Positions 47,401-61,578 are shown, counted from the first letter of the stretch. The stretch is 64,000 nucleotides of DNA from Ifrita kowaldi (GCA_013398055.1 VZRS01014563.1:788265-852264), one strand, 5' to 3'. The notes: generated by a model from the letters alone, not told the origin. Numbers and translations are program-made.

Positions 47401-50110
47401 GACAATGGATGTGATCCCTCCTCTAGAGGAGCTGCTGAACCGTGAACGTGCAGAAGTGGATTTCCAAGCCGACCAATACCTGCTGTCTTGAGTGACCTAC
47501 TTTTCTTGCACGCTATGTGAATAGGGTTAGGCAACAGTTAATTTGATGCTGAAAACTGAAACTGTTGGGCAGCAACAATTATCACATGTCTGGTGAATGC
47601 CATGGCAAACCTCAGTGCCCCTGACAGGGGTTCCTGGGCAGTACCCCATTTCAGTCCCATGCTTTGGGAATGTATCCAGTGGGAACACGGTGCTTTGCTA
47701 AATTGAGCATAATCATTCAAATTCATTTATCAGATCCAACAGGAGTTTTGCTTATTATCATGAGTGGCAATTTACCAAATGTGCTGTTTTTAAGGTTATC
47801 TCTTAAATCACAAAAAATGAAAAGCATTTTCATGTTGAGCATCCAAGCAGTCCTGTGCATCCGGATGAGCAAAGCTGAGCAAGTGAGGCTGTCAGCAGGA
47901 TGAACACAGCAGCAAATCCAGCTTTCCCAAGGGCCTTGCCACATATCACAAATAACACCAGCTATAAAATCCCACCCTACGTCACCATCACTCTTCACTG
48001 GGCCCTGTGCTAGCAGGTGTCTCATGATTCCTCCCTACCATTATTTCATTTCATCTGGGTCAGCAAATGCTCACTTATATCTGTACTCATTTATATTCAT
48101 CTCTAGTTGAGTTTTCACTGAGATTTTAAGTATTTGTCACCCACATGGGGAGGAGAAATAAGTTAACAAGTGAATCACTCATTTGGACTTTGCATTAGTT
48201 TCCCATGCCTGTGCTAAACGACTAATAACTGTTTCCAAAGCTGGGATTCAGTATGATATTTCAGTATACATATTTCAGTATGATATGGTATGATACTTTG
48301 GGCACAAATTTTAATTTTTGAACAAAATCTGATTTCGTGATACGTTGGCCAATTAAATTAAACAGGTCCCCTCAAAATGAACCCCAGTTACGAGCAAGAA
48401 ACTTAACTCTGGTAGCTGTAGCTCAAATGCCTGGTGTGTTTTATCTCCCTGTTTTTTCCCAGAATGAGATCCTGGCACCCTAATTCACAGGCACCAGAGC
48501 TGATCTCCACAGAGAGTCGCAATCAAGTCAACTCTTTCTCTGCAGCACAAAGGAAATCACATTTCTTTGAAATGCCGAGGAAATCTGAATGTGTGTTCCT
48601 GTTTAGCATGATTAAGGTGTCACATAGCACTCCCACACACCCCGACACAGAGAACTTCTTGCCGGCTGCTGATGTCAAAGCAAATCAGCTGAAAACACAG
48701 AGGGGTTCTGAGAAACACAACTAGGACGCGCCAGGCAGGCTGGCAACGAGCTACCCTGTGCCACAGGGACTGGACAACCTCAGGGACTACCCCTACAGGA
48801 TGGGGACAACACAGGAGTGTCCCCTGCCCCCCAGCAGGTTTCTAATACAGGCACAGATCTGTGGGGCACAGATCTTTTATCATGTAGAAATTTCTGTGTG
48901 TGAGCTGCTTGTTATAAAACCCTGATAATAACAGTGCTTGTATCCATAGCAATTGGGAATCTCTCCAAGGGGTGCACTGCTTTGCTTTTGGATTTTCCCA
49001 AAAACCTTCTCTGTGTGTGCTCCATCTTGGTCCCAGTCACCCAGGGCATCTCTCTCTCTACCCCTGTTCTGTCTCTCATCACCCTGATGGTTCTGGCTGC
49101 TATCCTCTTGCTTTTCTTCAGCTCTTTGTTCTGTATATTTTTGCTTGTGTCCTGTGGTTCGTCCACTATTAACATTAATAATTTAGGAAATTGTCTGCTT
49201 CTGCTGAAATCAATTCCTGTGCTACTGCTGCTAAGTGCTGGGCCTGGGCCCAAGAGCTGCTATGATGGGGACCAAACAAAGGAAACAAAATGAAATGAGA
49301 ACAGAGGAAAACAGGCGCCTCATCCCTCAGCATCCTGTGAATTTAGGTGGGGATGCTCAAAGCCTAAGAAACACAAGCACCACATTTCAGTTGAAATCCC
49401 TTCTTTTCCAAAGGTCTCCCATATATGTGTTACAGTCCTGGTGCTGGAAGAATTCAGCCTCAGTGCAGGAGCCCCTGTCCCCCAAGGCAAAGCTGCTCTG
49501 ACACAGGCAAGGGGGACTGACTTGGTGGAAAATACATCAGCCTGTGCCTCTGCAGCTGTTCCTCTAATGAAAACTGTGAAGAACCAAAGTGCTTGTGCAC
49601 AGCTATTGATAGAAGCGGCCCTTTCTAAGTGCCATCAAACCTCCATCGCTCTGCCAGGGTCCATCCCCCAGAGCTACACCAACCTCACGCAGAAGATGCT
49701 GTCCCCATGGTGACTCATTTCCCTGCAAGTGGCAGAGGAAGAAAAGCACCATGTGCCTCAAGGCTCAAGCTGGGGGGACCAAGTTCTCATTTCCTTCTCT
49801 GGCCTGCACAGCTCCACTGCTGAGGGCCTCACGTGGGGAAACTGTCAACAGCAGAGGGCACGGACTCTGTCTTGGAGGCACATTTTATGTCCTTAATCCC
49901 AGGTCTTTAATAGCTCTGTGAGGGAGAGAGATAAATAACAAGATAAGGAAAACAGTGATTTAGGGACCAGGTATGCAGACAGTTTGACTAAGGCTGAGAG
50001 AATAAATTCATCTGGTATAACATCACTGAACATCAACCCTCATCTGTGCTGTTGAGCCACACAGCTGTGGTCCTCTGTCCTTCCTAGAGCAGCATTTTAG
50101 CAGAAGGACT
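44431..50110. other. Intergenic sequence, no gene seen
   Basis: Unique sequence with many unrelated small open frames (for example 45031-45402, 47102-47491 and 48934-49293). It includes a small direct-repeat patch at 48250-48294. No exon, RNA gene or recognisable repeat could be supported. Confidence 0.6.
48250..48294. repeat. Small direct-repeat patch (CAGTATGATAT units)
   Basis: CAGTATGATATTTCAGTATA is followed by CATATTTCAGTATGATATGG and TATGATAC. The unit TTTCAGTAT and the word TATGATA recur imperfectly. Confidence 0.65.
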
Positions 50111-50480
50111 TTTTAACTGGGTTTTTTAGGTGGCTGGATTAAGACACCACCCCCAGACACAAGCAGGCTGCAGCTGTCCCCTGAGGGCAGGAGAGGCTGG
50201 CCGGACAGAGGAGGATTTGTGCCAGGGCTGGGGCTCGGCTCCCACCGGGAGCTGCCGGTGCCCCGCGGCTGGACCGAGCCCCGGCGCACCCTGGGGCCGG
50301 CAGGAATCCCGGGAGCACAGGGAGGACACCGCCACACAAATCCCAGCTGGCACTCCCGGGGAGCGGGCATGCCAGGAAGGGTGTGGACACCCAATGCTTC
50401 CACTTGCCTCCTCCTCAAGGGCTTGGCTGATGGCCCCTCGGGACCACAGGCGCGGGTGCTGGGGACCCAGCGCTTCACTC
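50111..50480. other. GC-rich intergenic patch
   Basis: A local rise in G+C with scattered CpG (GGTGCCCCGCGGCTGGACCG and neighbours), overlapped by open frames of 83-201 codons in four frames. No domain can be read in any of them. It could be a small orphan CpG island or an old GC-rich repeat. Confidence 0.5.
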
Positions 50481-53400
50481 CGCAGCTGGATCCAAGCCAT
50501 GTCCTTACTCTGGTGCTGGCTGACCACTCGCATAGCCGATAGGCAGGGAATGTGAGGACACACTTCCCATACCCACCGGAGCTGGAGGTGCCTGGAGGCT
50601 GGGCAGGAATGAGGTGCCAGTCGTGATGGGTTACGGCCAGAAACCAGGGCAGTCAGGTAATTAAATAACGAGAGCAGATTAGGCAATCTCTGTGCTTCAT
50701 GTTGACAAGGCTGGAGGAGAGAACAGAACATGTAATCAAATGAAGGGGGGGTTCTTTCTTTCTTTACTTATTTTGAAAGACAGACAATATTACAGCACTG
50801 TAAGTGGTGGCATAGCATGCGCTAATTATGCTGCTGGGGATATTTCTCTTTTGCAGGTTTCAGGATAAGACTGAGATTTTTATTAAAGCCTAAGGGAGAA
50901 AAGAACAGGAGGAGCTGGCGTTCACTGGGAATTAAGCCCCCAATTCACTTAATGCTTATTCAATAGCTTCTGCCCCTCCGTTTGGCTAACCTGCCTAAGA
51001 ACACATTCACCTCTTCACATCAGTGACCTGCAATCAGAAAAATCACCTGTAATCCAGCTCCCTCCAGGCACAGACCGATAGCTACACAGTCTCAATGACA
51101 GATCAGGCTAAATAAAAAGCACAAACCCACAATCTGCTATCGGGAGATGTCTAAGGCTGCCTTCTTTTGATGATTTCTGCCAAGATATTCCTGCTGAGTC
51201 ACTGGGTTTGCAGAACCATGTGCTGGAGGGAGCTGCCAGAGCTGACCCAGGGCAGGGGCTGCCGCCGCCTGCAGATGCTGAACGGGAGCTGTAAGGAGCA
51301 CTTGGGCATTTTCCTTGGGCTTTCTTGGCAAAGCTGCAAGCCAGGATTGGAGTGAAATTGTACTGAAGAAATCATCTGACTGGTACAGGAGGTGCTTTAG
51401 CTGGATTGCTTCACTGGCTTAACAGGCAACTAGACATCTACTTATTCAGCTCGCCATTTCCCCAATCCAAGGATGTAATTTGGTGACTCACCACCATTCA
51501 GGTACCACTAATGACACTTGGAGTTTTTCCCCAAACAACTGATTTCAGATACATAATTCATTTAGATCGTGTTAAAAAAATATGCTCCTGATTTTGTCTC
51601 TATGGTGCTAAACACATCACGGAACGCCTTCTGCAGCAGCGACCTGGCTTACCCTGAATTTGGGAATCCTCCAGACGAGCAAGGCTCTCTGCTTTCTTCA
51701 GTCACCCTTCTGAAGTGATCTGCAGAGAAACTATCTGCCTGAAAAGTGACAACTCCAGGTTGCTAATAAATGTCCCCAGGCTTTAGCAAACTTGCCAAAA
51801 ACTCGCTGGAATTAGCGCAGCATCTTTGGTTTAGTAAAGGCCTCCTGCAACGTGCAATAGGGCAGGTACCCTGGGCTGCAAGGGGACTCATGGCATACAT
51901 GCAAAGAGACATTTTGTCCTATTTGGGAAATCGCTGGCTAAGCTCTAGGTGACACCGTTCCCTGGCAGTGTCATTCGCCTTGACACCTTTTCAGTGGGAA
52001 GGCAGCTCGTCACGGCCGAGATGTGTGTGGGGTTGCCTTATTTACTCTCCTGGGGTGGCATGAATCAGAGTTGAAAAGTGCAGTATGTTGAAGTCAACCC
52101 ATATTCCCATGATGTGCGAGTGTGAGTCACTCGGCAGGGAGATTCTGCCAGGGTCCCTCCTGGACGACCCGGCTGTGTTTAACACGCCGGAAAATCCGCG
52201 GATAAAAAAATCCCCAGTGACGCACGGGAGCCGAGTAGGCTCCGTGCCTTTTTGGGGAAGCTTCTGAAACGCCGACGTTTCCTCTTGATCAATAATCTGG
52301 TTGGCAGAGCAGGGCTTTGAAGCAATCCAGAAAGCTCAGCTCCCTGCTCACACGGCCACTGCTGCTTCTCTCCGGGAAGATGACGCACGGGGTAACCCCG
52401 GGCGCAGGCAGGGGAAGGATTTCTCTTCCATGTCTATTTAAATCTCCTGGAAGAGCTGCTGCTTACAGGCAAGATAATGCAGGATGTGAAAGGGCTTTCT
52501 TGGGATGGGCAAAGAAAAATTTTTAAAAAAGAACAAGTGTGATCCCAAGGTCTCACAGCTGATTTCTGGTTTTCCCCATCATCTCCTTTCTCCTTTCTGT
52601 CCTCAATAAATACCACTTGTGGGGTTATCGTGGGCTGCTTCCTGCGGCAAGTGAGCTGGAACATTAAGACAGGGGTTTCTTGGCCTTAAACCCTCTGATC
52701 CTCCACTTACCAGAGCTGATCCTCCTGTCCCTGTAGCTGCCACAGTGAGGACACCACTGTCTCGGAGATGTTTTCCACGCTGTTGTCCTGACTCAAAATA
52801 CAAGGAAAAGCCACTGACAAGAATATTTCCAGATAAATATCTCATTAATTTCAACCACAGCCAGCTGTGAGTCATTTCCCTTTGACTACACTCCTCTCTT
52901 GTGACCAGAAATCAGGTAGTGGAGGTCTGGTACAGTGTAAAATTCATAATTATTTTGAAGGGATATCAATAAATCAACAATTATTCTCAAAAATTCAGGC
53001 CTAAAAAAATCCTTTGTTTTCTCAAGAGATTTGCTGTTAGTTAATCGCCTTTGCTCCTACCACAGCTGTGGGATAAAATTAAGCCATTTTACTGCGAAAC
53101 TGTTGAACTTCCTTTAAAGCCTCAAGCAGCAGATTGGGCTTTGCTTGAACCATAGTTCTGCCTCCTGCTATATTGTGTGTTTTTCCCCCAAAATAAAAGT
53201 GGCACGAGGTGATTGTCACCCCTGGTCACCTGCTCTACCGCTGCCTCAGTGCCCTGGGTGGGAGCACCAGGCTGGCTCCCTCGTGCCATGCGGGATTTGG
53301 CAGCTCTGCTGTGCCCCTGCTGAGCTTTTCCTTTCCTTTCCTTCCCAGAAACTGGCTTGGCTCAGCCACGCTCGGCAGCGGAGCGGCTCAGAGCCTGATG

Positions 53401-56400
53401 GATCGCAGAGCCTGGGGCCTGAGCGCCAGCAGTGTCTCACATGCCAGATGTTTCTCTTTTAGACAGATTGCTTCTTTTTTTTCCTTCTTCTGAAATAACA
53501 ACAGCTTCACCAAGACCCAAACCCCCAACTTCTAAAATCACAGCTCGAGCTGTGCCTCAGAGTGCAGACAGGCAAGGAGACAGTCCCTGGTGGGGTCGCA
53601 CAGGGCTGGCCATGGTCACACACAGAGTGATGCAGTGGCATCATGTGACACAATCCGTCACTGGAGCCTTTAGGCCTGTACTCAATATCCACTCAAAAAC
53701 ACAAAACCAAACAAAGATCCCCAGACTGCTTATTAATCACTGGGGTCTGCCTTGAAATGAGCTAAAAAAGAACATTTTCCATCAGCTTTCGTGGGATTTG
53801 GATTATACTTTTTCACTGGAGATGAATTCATGGCAGGACAGAGCCCTCGGCCACCGGCCACCAACCAACGTGCCACCATGTGGAGGGGCCTGTGGGGTCC
53901 TTCTGGGCTGTCAAGACTGCTGTGGGAGCACTGGTCAGGGTGCTCACCCTTGGCCAGCTATGGCATGGCTTCAGCTGAGCACAGCACTGAAATCCCGCTT
54001 CATTTAGACCCAAACCTCTTGCCAATTATTTTTCATCACTTCACTCACTGCTCGTTAGCCCTGGGTTCACCCTGGTGACTAATGACTGCTCTTGTCTGAA
54101 TTCAGTGCATTTCTAGAGAATAACCAAACTTCAGGAGAAGCTGCTCATTTGTACTAATGAAGAGGAGGGAAAACGTGATGGTGGGGGAGGATAAACACCG
54201 TTGTCATCTTATGAATTTCCCTAATTCTCCTTGGGGGTGGTCTCTGATGCTGTGGGTACTTAAAGGATTTTAACCTGAATCATAGGAAAAAAATTACCCA
54301 GACCCAACCCATGCTGTGCTGGGACAACCTCCCAGCAAAGGAGTGGCCACAGATGGGTTTGCTTCGTGCTGCGTTTTAAGGCATGGAGGAACAGAGAATA
54401 TCCCACCCACCTACACCTCCACAGTCACCCCTCCAGCCATTTGCTGCCTTGAGGCCACACCACACCATGTCCAGGGAAAGGAAGAGTCCCCATGCCAGGC
54501 TGGGCTCCCTGTGGCCCCTGAGCACGGTGTGAGCCCAAACCAGGCCCCAAAACCCAAAGCAGCTTCACTCGTGAGCTGCAGGAAGCCAAGAGCTCTGTTT
54601 GGCCACCATGGAGATGCTGGAGTCCATCAATGGACAGGAGGTGACTCGTGGTGTGGCAATGGACAGTCACAGAGCCGCCGTGTCCCCATGGCCCTGCTGA
54701 GGGCAGTTCTCCCTCATCACTCCCGGGGTGCGCTGGCACAGCAGTGGGGATGAAAAATGGGCAATTTCACCAACTAACTTCCACAGGGGGCCGGGAGCAG
54801 GGTGCAGCTCAGAGCCCCTGGGCAGCAGGGCAGGGAGAGGAGGAGGAGGAAGAGGAGGAGGAAGGCCCAGGACCGCAGTGGCTGGTGCTGGAGCTCGGGC
54901 GGGTTTCCTTGGCAGCCGCAAGCTCAGGGCACTCACCATACCTAAGTGAAGATTTTGTCGCCATGGAAACATTGATGTCATCGGCTCTGCAGCAGCCTCA
55001 ACCTCAACTGCAACTTTTTTTCTCTTTTTCTTCCCCCTCCACCATAATGGTTTGGGGATTTTATTTATTTATTTGAGAGTTTCTCACAGGAGGTGACCCT
55101 GGCGCCAGGCCTGCCAGAGCATCTGGGGATGTCCACCAGCCCAAACCCTCCTCATGTCATCTGGGGGGATTGGGGAGCCCCTCACTGGTAGCAGGGGGAT
55201 GGGGCTGCATTTTGGAAACACCCATCAGGACCGTGCTCTGCCCTGTGCACACCAACCCCTTTTCCCTGTCCTCATAAATCCACTGTATTTCCAAGAAAGG
55301 TGGTTTGGAAGCTCCTGAAATGTGAAGGAGGTGACCTGGGCAGAGGCTTGGCACTCTAGGGTCTGGCAGCTCTCACTGTGCAGGAACACAAGCTCACTGA
55401 CACAGGCACCGTGGCAGAGCCACCACCACTCACTCTCCTGTCAGGAGGAGCCAGACAAACCCCCCAAAGAGGGAATTCCACATCTCCGTGAGGGATGCAA
55501 TCCTGAGGGAGCATCCGATGGCCACGCACAGCTCTGGCTGCACAGTGGAGCTTTGCCCTCCGTATTCCCCCAGCTCTAAACCAAAAATCCCTCTGACAAT
55601 GAGACCCAGCACATTTTCTGAAGAAAAGAGTTGTGAAGGAGCAGGACCTGGCATCTCTACCAGGCTTGAGCAAGGAGACTCAGCCCTCTGCCAGCCTCAG
55701 TTCCAGAGATGGATTTCATCCCGTTAGCCACATCCACGATTCCCCCAGAGCCTCCTTTAACTTATCAGTTAATAGTGGACTGTTGCAGAAGTCTGGGTCA
55801 GACTGTTCCAGCCAAAAATACTCTACCGAGTTCACTGCAATGTTAAAACAAGAATTTCACCTCAGTGAGGGCAGGAGCAATGCTGTGGCTGAGCTCAGCT
55901 GCCCCTCGCATAGCCCTTCCCCTGAGTCACAGGGAGGTTTGTTTCAGCTGTAGCTTGGATTTTTATAAAGGTTTGATTTATTTTTTTGTTGCTACACTGG
56001 ACAAATCCTGCTCCTGTGCTAGGAGCAGAGCAGAATCTCTTTTCCTTACCATGAAGGGGATCTTGATGGGCCCCATCCAGGCACGCAGGCACAGGGATGC
56101 TCCCCCAGCCCTGCCACTGCTCATCCCATCTGTCAGGCCTGGCGAGAACCACGGGGAAGGGAGACAGCTGGTAAAACAGAATCGGAGAACAACATAAAAC
56201 CCCAGTCAATGGACAGGTTTACAGTACCTGTTCTCTTTTATAAACAACAACCAACCACAGATTGTGTGTTTCCAACACTATGGCCTAAACTGAAATTGGA
56301 AGTGTTCCTGATAAATGTGTTTTTGCAACCTTCAGGGAACACACTCTGCCCCTCTGCAGCAGTAAATAACCAAACCTAGCCCCAAGATCATAAAGCACCT

Positions 56401-59400
56401 GGCAAGTGAGTCACTAACATTAGTTATCCTTAATGTCATCATAATAGGTAAAATATAGAAAGAAAAGTGTCCCTAAGCCAAGGTTTCAGTATTTCAATAT
56501 AAGGAGGTACAGTGCATACCAAAGACAGCAGCAACACTTCTATTAAAGTGAGACAATCAGTGGGTCTCTGACCTCATATTCAAAGCAAACTTCTCTTTTT
56601 AAAAGAACATTTTTGTAATGTAATACAAAGGCAGGGATTTCACAGCAAAGGCTTATGTAAAAACAGGAGATTCTGGGTGGGAGAGCCTGCTATGATTTAA
56701 CATATCTCAGTATCTACTGTGAACAACTCAACTTCAAATGTATGCTGCATTAGAATTAAAGGATTAATGTTTGATACCCTATCCCAGCTGGAAGAAAAAT
56801 TAATGGGAAACTGGTTACTATATCAACTGCCAGATCTGTGAAGCAAACTGGTGAATTTAGGTGCTGAGACCAATTCAGTGATCTGAACACAAACTGGGAG
56901 CTCTGTTCTCCTACACAGAGCTCTGTTTGGGTCTTTGTAGAGATTGGTAGGAAAAAGACACATATTTACATCAATGAGGTTCATCCATGGCCAGCAGATC
57001 TCTGTGAGGTTTGGGTATATATGTATTTAAAATCTGATAGGGCCTATTGGAAAATTACAAATGTATTACAGTACTTGTTTTAGTTGGTTGGTGAAAAGCA
57101 TGAAAGTGAGATTACCTGAAAAAAAAATAAGCAGTTATCAGGCTCGCAGGAAAAATACCTGCACATTTGGCACATTACTGGCAAAAAGGATGTTCCAAGA
57201 TCTGTTGTTAATAAAAATGGCTAATCTCAAATACTTACTTAAGCTTTTCCCCCCTCAATAGAAAAGAAAATGGAAAAAAAAATGCATTGTAACATCTACT
57301 TAAAACAAATATTTTGATACGTGTACTCCATTTAGTCGGAAAAAATCATTAAAAATTCAAGAGACAGCAATATAACTGAGTGATGTGTTCTAATGGGCAC
57401 AGCTGGTTGGTGTTACAGGGGCTGGGAGAGGTCACCACTGCCTTTAGCAGCACTTACTGCCCTACTGCTTATAGATGTTTGGAAAGTTTCAAGGAGCTCT
57501 TTCTTCAGATTAAAAATCCTTGTACATATGAGAGAGGAGGGTACTGCTGCTCCCAGCCATCAAGGGAGTGGAAATCCCAAAGAAGGGAACAGGCTGTTGT
57601 TTTCCAGAGCCAGCAGTCCTGGGTGGAGCTGGCATCCCTGCTTTGTTTTTACCTCATTACTCTTTGGTTCCTTTACTGCATTTGGGGTTTGCTAGTCCAG
57701 AGCCCACTCTATTTCCAAGAGGACTTTACCTGAACAGAGGCTCGATGCTCTCTGGGAAGTGTTAGGAGTGAAGAGCATCAGAGACACTTTCTTGTGCTCG
57801 GTGCTGGAGGGGCTCAGAGATGCAGCCTCTCCCTGCCTTGGGGACCAGGCCAGGTCACAGCCCTGGGACAAGGCCCACCTGCTCTGGGGACAGATCAGGG
57901 AACTGAGCAAGCTGCAGGTCTGCCCCAGGGACACTGCAGATGCTCCACACCCACCCAGTGCCACCATCTCCCACACGTCCCCGTGAGGTCCCTCAGCCAG
58001 CATTCAGCCAGGAGCCTCAGGTCCCCGGGGATGGGACTTGTGGATAACCTGGCCTCCACCTGGATCCCATGAACAGTACATACCAAGCACTTACCTGGTA
58101 AAAATCCCACCAGACAATGCTTCAGGCCAGCAGCTGTTTCAGTACTCCCCTACAAGCAAATCCATGCTGACTTCTCAGGATTTTAGGCATATCTTTCACT
58201 CTCTGAGCAACAAATAAGCTGAGCCCACACAGCTGGGAAACAAGGCAAAGGTACTTTGTGAGATTCATCTCTGAGTTTGGTCTTCTGAAACTCAAAAGGT
58301 AGCTGTGAGCAGCGGAAGCAGCAGTAGGAAGGCAGGACAACCACAGGGTTTTAATGAGGACAGGAGAAAATTGCTCCCGAAAGTCGGCAGCGCTGCTGCT
58401 TTGTGCTCTTTGGACTCGCATCAGAGGTACTGCACGAGCTCAGGTTGAAAGCCGAGAGCTGCAGGTTAGACAAGCCCCTGGCATTCCGAGTCCCTGGGAA
58501 GACGGGCTGCAGCCACCTCCCAAATGGAACCAGGCAGCTTTTGAACGGCTCCATTATCAGCGAGCAGCAGCTGGGCACAGGCAGAAAGGCACCATTATCC
58601 AGGGGAAGCCACCAGCCAGCCACGAGGCCCAGAGCTCCGGTACAAAAAGCTCAGGAAAACTGAGTGCAAGCTGAGATGCAGCATCTCTACTACAGCATGT
58701 CTAATCCCCACCTTCCACAACCACAGGAGAATCCTCACTTGGACACAATCCTGAGACAGCCTCACAATGCTGCTCTGTAATTGCCACAGGCCCGAGACCA
58801 AAGGCAGCTGTCCTGGCACAGTGATGGCTCCAGCCAGCTGAGACAGACCCTGAGTACCATTTTACTTAACACCCCACTGACCAGCTCCAAGCTCACTCAG
58901 ACTTGGTTCAGCCTGCTGCCACGGCAGGGGGAGATTCTGCTGGTTCAGGAGTGGGGAGGAAGCATGAAGGAGTTTCTTGGAGGCTGCTGCAGAAGGCAGG
59001 GCTGGGGCAGGTGTTGAAGGGGGATCTTACACACGCCTACTCCCTGCTCCCACCAAGTCACCCACGTGGCTTCTCAGCAAAGCTCTGTGGATGTCCAGGC
59101 TTCTCCCACTGCTGATGATGCCGCTGAGGTTGCAGAACCCAAATGCTGTCACCGGTTCCCCCAAAGGCAGAGCATGGGGAGCTCAGGGAGGGGTCATTGT
59201 CCACAGCAGGAAGAGAAGCTGTATTCAACACATGCCTTCATCTCACCAAGGCTTAAAGCTCTCCTTCCTTCTCAGTCCCTCATGCAACATCCCAGGAATA
59301 TTTCTGGCTCTTCTGGGGCCAGAAGGGCTTTGCGAAGTCCTTGCTGTTGCCAGGGCAGGACAGCCCATAGGCAGCAGTGACTGCTCAAGGGAAACACCCA

Positions 59401-60234
59401 AAAAGCCCAACAAACTCAGGAACAGCTGTCTGGTTTCAATGAAGGAAAAAAAAATGAAGGCAGGTTATTCTCTTCATCAAGGGCCACCCTGTGAGCGCTC
59501 CTTAGCTTGGCTGGAAGCACAGTACAAACCCTTGTGTTTCTCCATGTCCTGAAGTCTCTTTTGTGGAACAGAACAGAAATACACATAAAAGTGAGAGTAC
59601 AGGAGCCAGGGAACACAGGTGATGAAGGCAGCTCTCAGAACACCTGCAGGAATGGGTTTGAAGTGGGGCCCATTTGTTTGAAAGCTGAAGAAGTTCAGTA
59701 GCTGTGCCGACGATGAAGGCAGAGATGTGGAGCTCCAGCTGGGTCTCCTGCTGGCATCCAGCCCACAGCCTGGAGGGCTCCATCAAGGACAGCAGGAGAA
59801 CACAAACACAGCACATCCCCGCTTTTGGAGGCTGCCCTGAAATGCACCTCAATGTACAGAAACCCCTCTCGAGCCTGGAGATGCCCCAGTGCTTCCCTCA
59901 CTGTCTACATCAGGCACCAGTGCAAGAAACCCCCTCACCAGTGCAATTCTTTCGATGGCCACTGCAAGGACTCCTTGAGCCTTTGAAGGACTGGGGACGG
60001 TGCAGAGAACAGGTTTGGGAAGGGATGCAAGAACAGGACACACACAGAGCTCAGCAGTCTTCCTCCTTTTCCTCCTCCTCCTCCCTTCTAGGTGGTGGTT
60101 CCTCCAGCCTGGGGAGTGCTGGCAAACGCCCTGGCTGCCTGCTGGTCCCCCTGCTCTGGAGTCTGCAGCTCCCACAGTGTCCCCCCATCACCAGCCAGCC
60201 AAAGCCTGCTTCAAAGAAAACACAAAGCACGCAG
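50481..60234. other. Intergenic sequence downstream of CMIP, no gene seen
   Basis: Mixed GC content with low-complexity pieces: TTTC run at 50752-50766, GGA-rich purine run at 54837-54866, TCC-rich pyrimidine run at 60060-60087. Open frames such as 58977-59552 and 59704-60270 show no domain or splice support. No RNA gene was recognised. Confidence 0.6.
54837..54866 (+). repeat. GGA/GAA purine-rich simple repeat
   Basis: A GAGGAGGAGGAAGAGGAGGA tract, all purine on the plus strand. Confidence 0.8.
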
Positions 60235-60255
60235 CTAAAAGATATTCACTTACAG

Positions 60256-60261
60256 TTTATT
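60256..60261 (-). terminator. CMIP: CMIP poly(A) signal
   Basis: On the minus strand AATAAA is followed about 25-40 bases later by a GT/T-rich element (GCGTGCTTTGTGTTTTC), the usual layout of a cleavage site near 60235-60242. Another AATAAA at 62009-62004 could give a shorter 3'UTR. Confidence 0.65.
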
Positions 60262-60498
60262 TTTGCCTGAAATTATTTCACATCTCTTTGTACACAGCTA
60301 CAGAACAGTAGTAGTAAACCATTGGTAAAAGCAACAGTGCTAAGGAAAATGTTGGCATCTTTTTCTTCTTTTTTTTCTTCTTCTTCTTCTTCCTTCCCAT
60401 ACTGCATCTTCATACAGTCTGGGATTTGAAGGGGGAAAAAAAACCTGACACACTGCATGAGTTAAGACTCAATTTCTGTTTCATTATTAAAAAAAAAA

Positions 60499-60749
60499 AA
60501 AAAGAAAAAAAGAGAAAAACAACATCATTTGGGATGGGGTTGTCTATATAGCAACAAACTTAAAAAAAAAGAAAACAACAAAAAAACCTGAACAAAAAGC
60601 TTGGCTTTCCATTGAGTAAGATTAAATATATATATATATTTATATAAAAAATTACACTGGCTGTATGTGAAACCTTGAGGTGCTGAAGAATAAAATAAAA
60701 GTGTTAAACAGAGGGAAAAACTTTTTTGTTTTGTTTTTGTTTGCTTTTT
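60499..60749. repeat. Copy A of a 251-base exact duplication
   Basis: Identical, base for base by eye, to 61579-61829, at a fixed offset of 1080, including its homopolymer lengths. It lies in the CMIP 3'UTR. Confidence 0.95.
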
Positions 60750-60966
60750 TTAAATAAGCAGCTCTGTACAATGAAGGCTCATTATGAAAAAAAAAAGTCA
60801 ACAGCATAGTTATAAAAGAAACCACAATTTTTAAAAAATCATCTTCTAAGCAACTGTGGAATTTGAAAAATGTAGCAGTCACATTTACAGACAGGTCAGA
60901 GCTATCGGATCAGCAACACCGCGATTTCCTCAGTCTCCCCAGAGGAACATGCAGAACAATGCGTGC

Positions 60967-61578
60967 NNNNNNNNNNNNNNNNNNNNNNNNNNNNNNNNNN
61001 NNNNNNNNNNNNNNNNNNNNNNNNNNNNNNNNNNNNNNNNNNNNNNNNNNNNNNNNNNNNNNNNNNNNNNNNNNNNNNNNNNNNNNNNNNNNNNNNNNNN
61101 NNNNNNNNNNNNNNNNNNNNNNNNNNNNNNNNNNNNNNNNNNNNNNNNNNNNNNNNNNNNNNNNNNNNNNNNNNNNNNNNNNNNNNNNNNNNNNNNNNNN
61201 NNNNNNNNNNNNNNNNNNNNNNNNNNNNNNNNNNNNNNNNNNNNNNNNNNNNNNNNNNNNNNNNNNNNNNNNNNNNNNNNNNNNNNNNNNNNNNNNNNNN
61301 NNNNNNNNNNNNNNNNNNNNNNNNNNNNNNNNNNNNNNNNNNNNNNNNNNNNNNNNNNNNNNNNNNNNNNNNNNNNNNNNNNNNNNNNNNNNNNNNNNNN
61401 NNNNNNNNNNNNNNNNNNNNNNNNNNNNNNNNNNNNNNNNNNNNNNNNNNNNNNNNNNNNNNNNNNNNNNNNNNNNNNNNNNNNNNNNNNNNNNNNNNNN
61501 NNNNNNNNNNNNNNNNNNNNNNNNNNNNNNNNNNNNNNNNNNNNNNNNNNNNNNNNNNNNNNNNNNNNNNNNNNNNNN
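60967..61578. other. Assembly gap (612 N)
   Basis: Run of N inside the CMIP 3'UTR. It ends exactly where the second copy of the duplicated block starts. Three long 'open frames' across it are artefacts of N translation. Confidence 0.98.

Noticed and set aside
48934..49293. 119-codon plus-strand frame with hydrophobic, membrane-like stretches
   Set aside because: Hydrophobicity follows from T-rich DNA; a competing frame overlaps on the other strand, and no family resemblance is seen.
50126..50731. 201-codon minus-strand frame in a GC-rich patch
   Set aside because: Three further long frames overlap it in other phases, which indicates base composition rather than coding selection.
58977..60270. 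Open frames of 191 and 188 codons close to the CMIP 3' end
   Set aside because: No domain or signal; GC- and repeat-influenced composition (Ser-rich run from a TCC repeat). No evidence of splicing.
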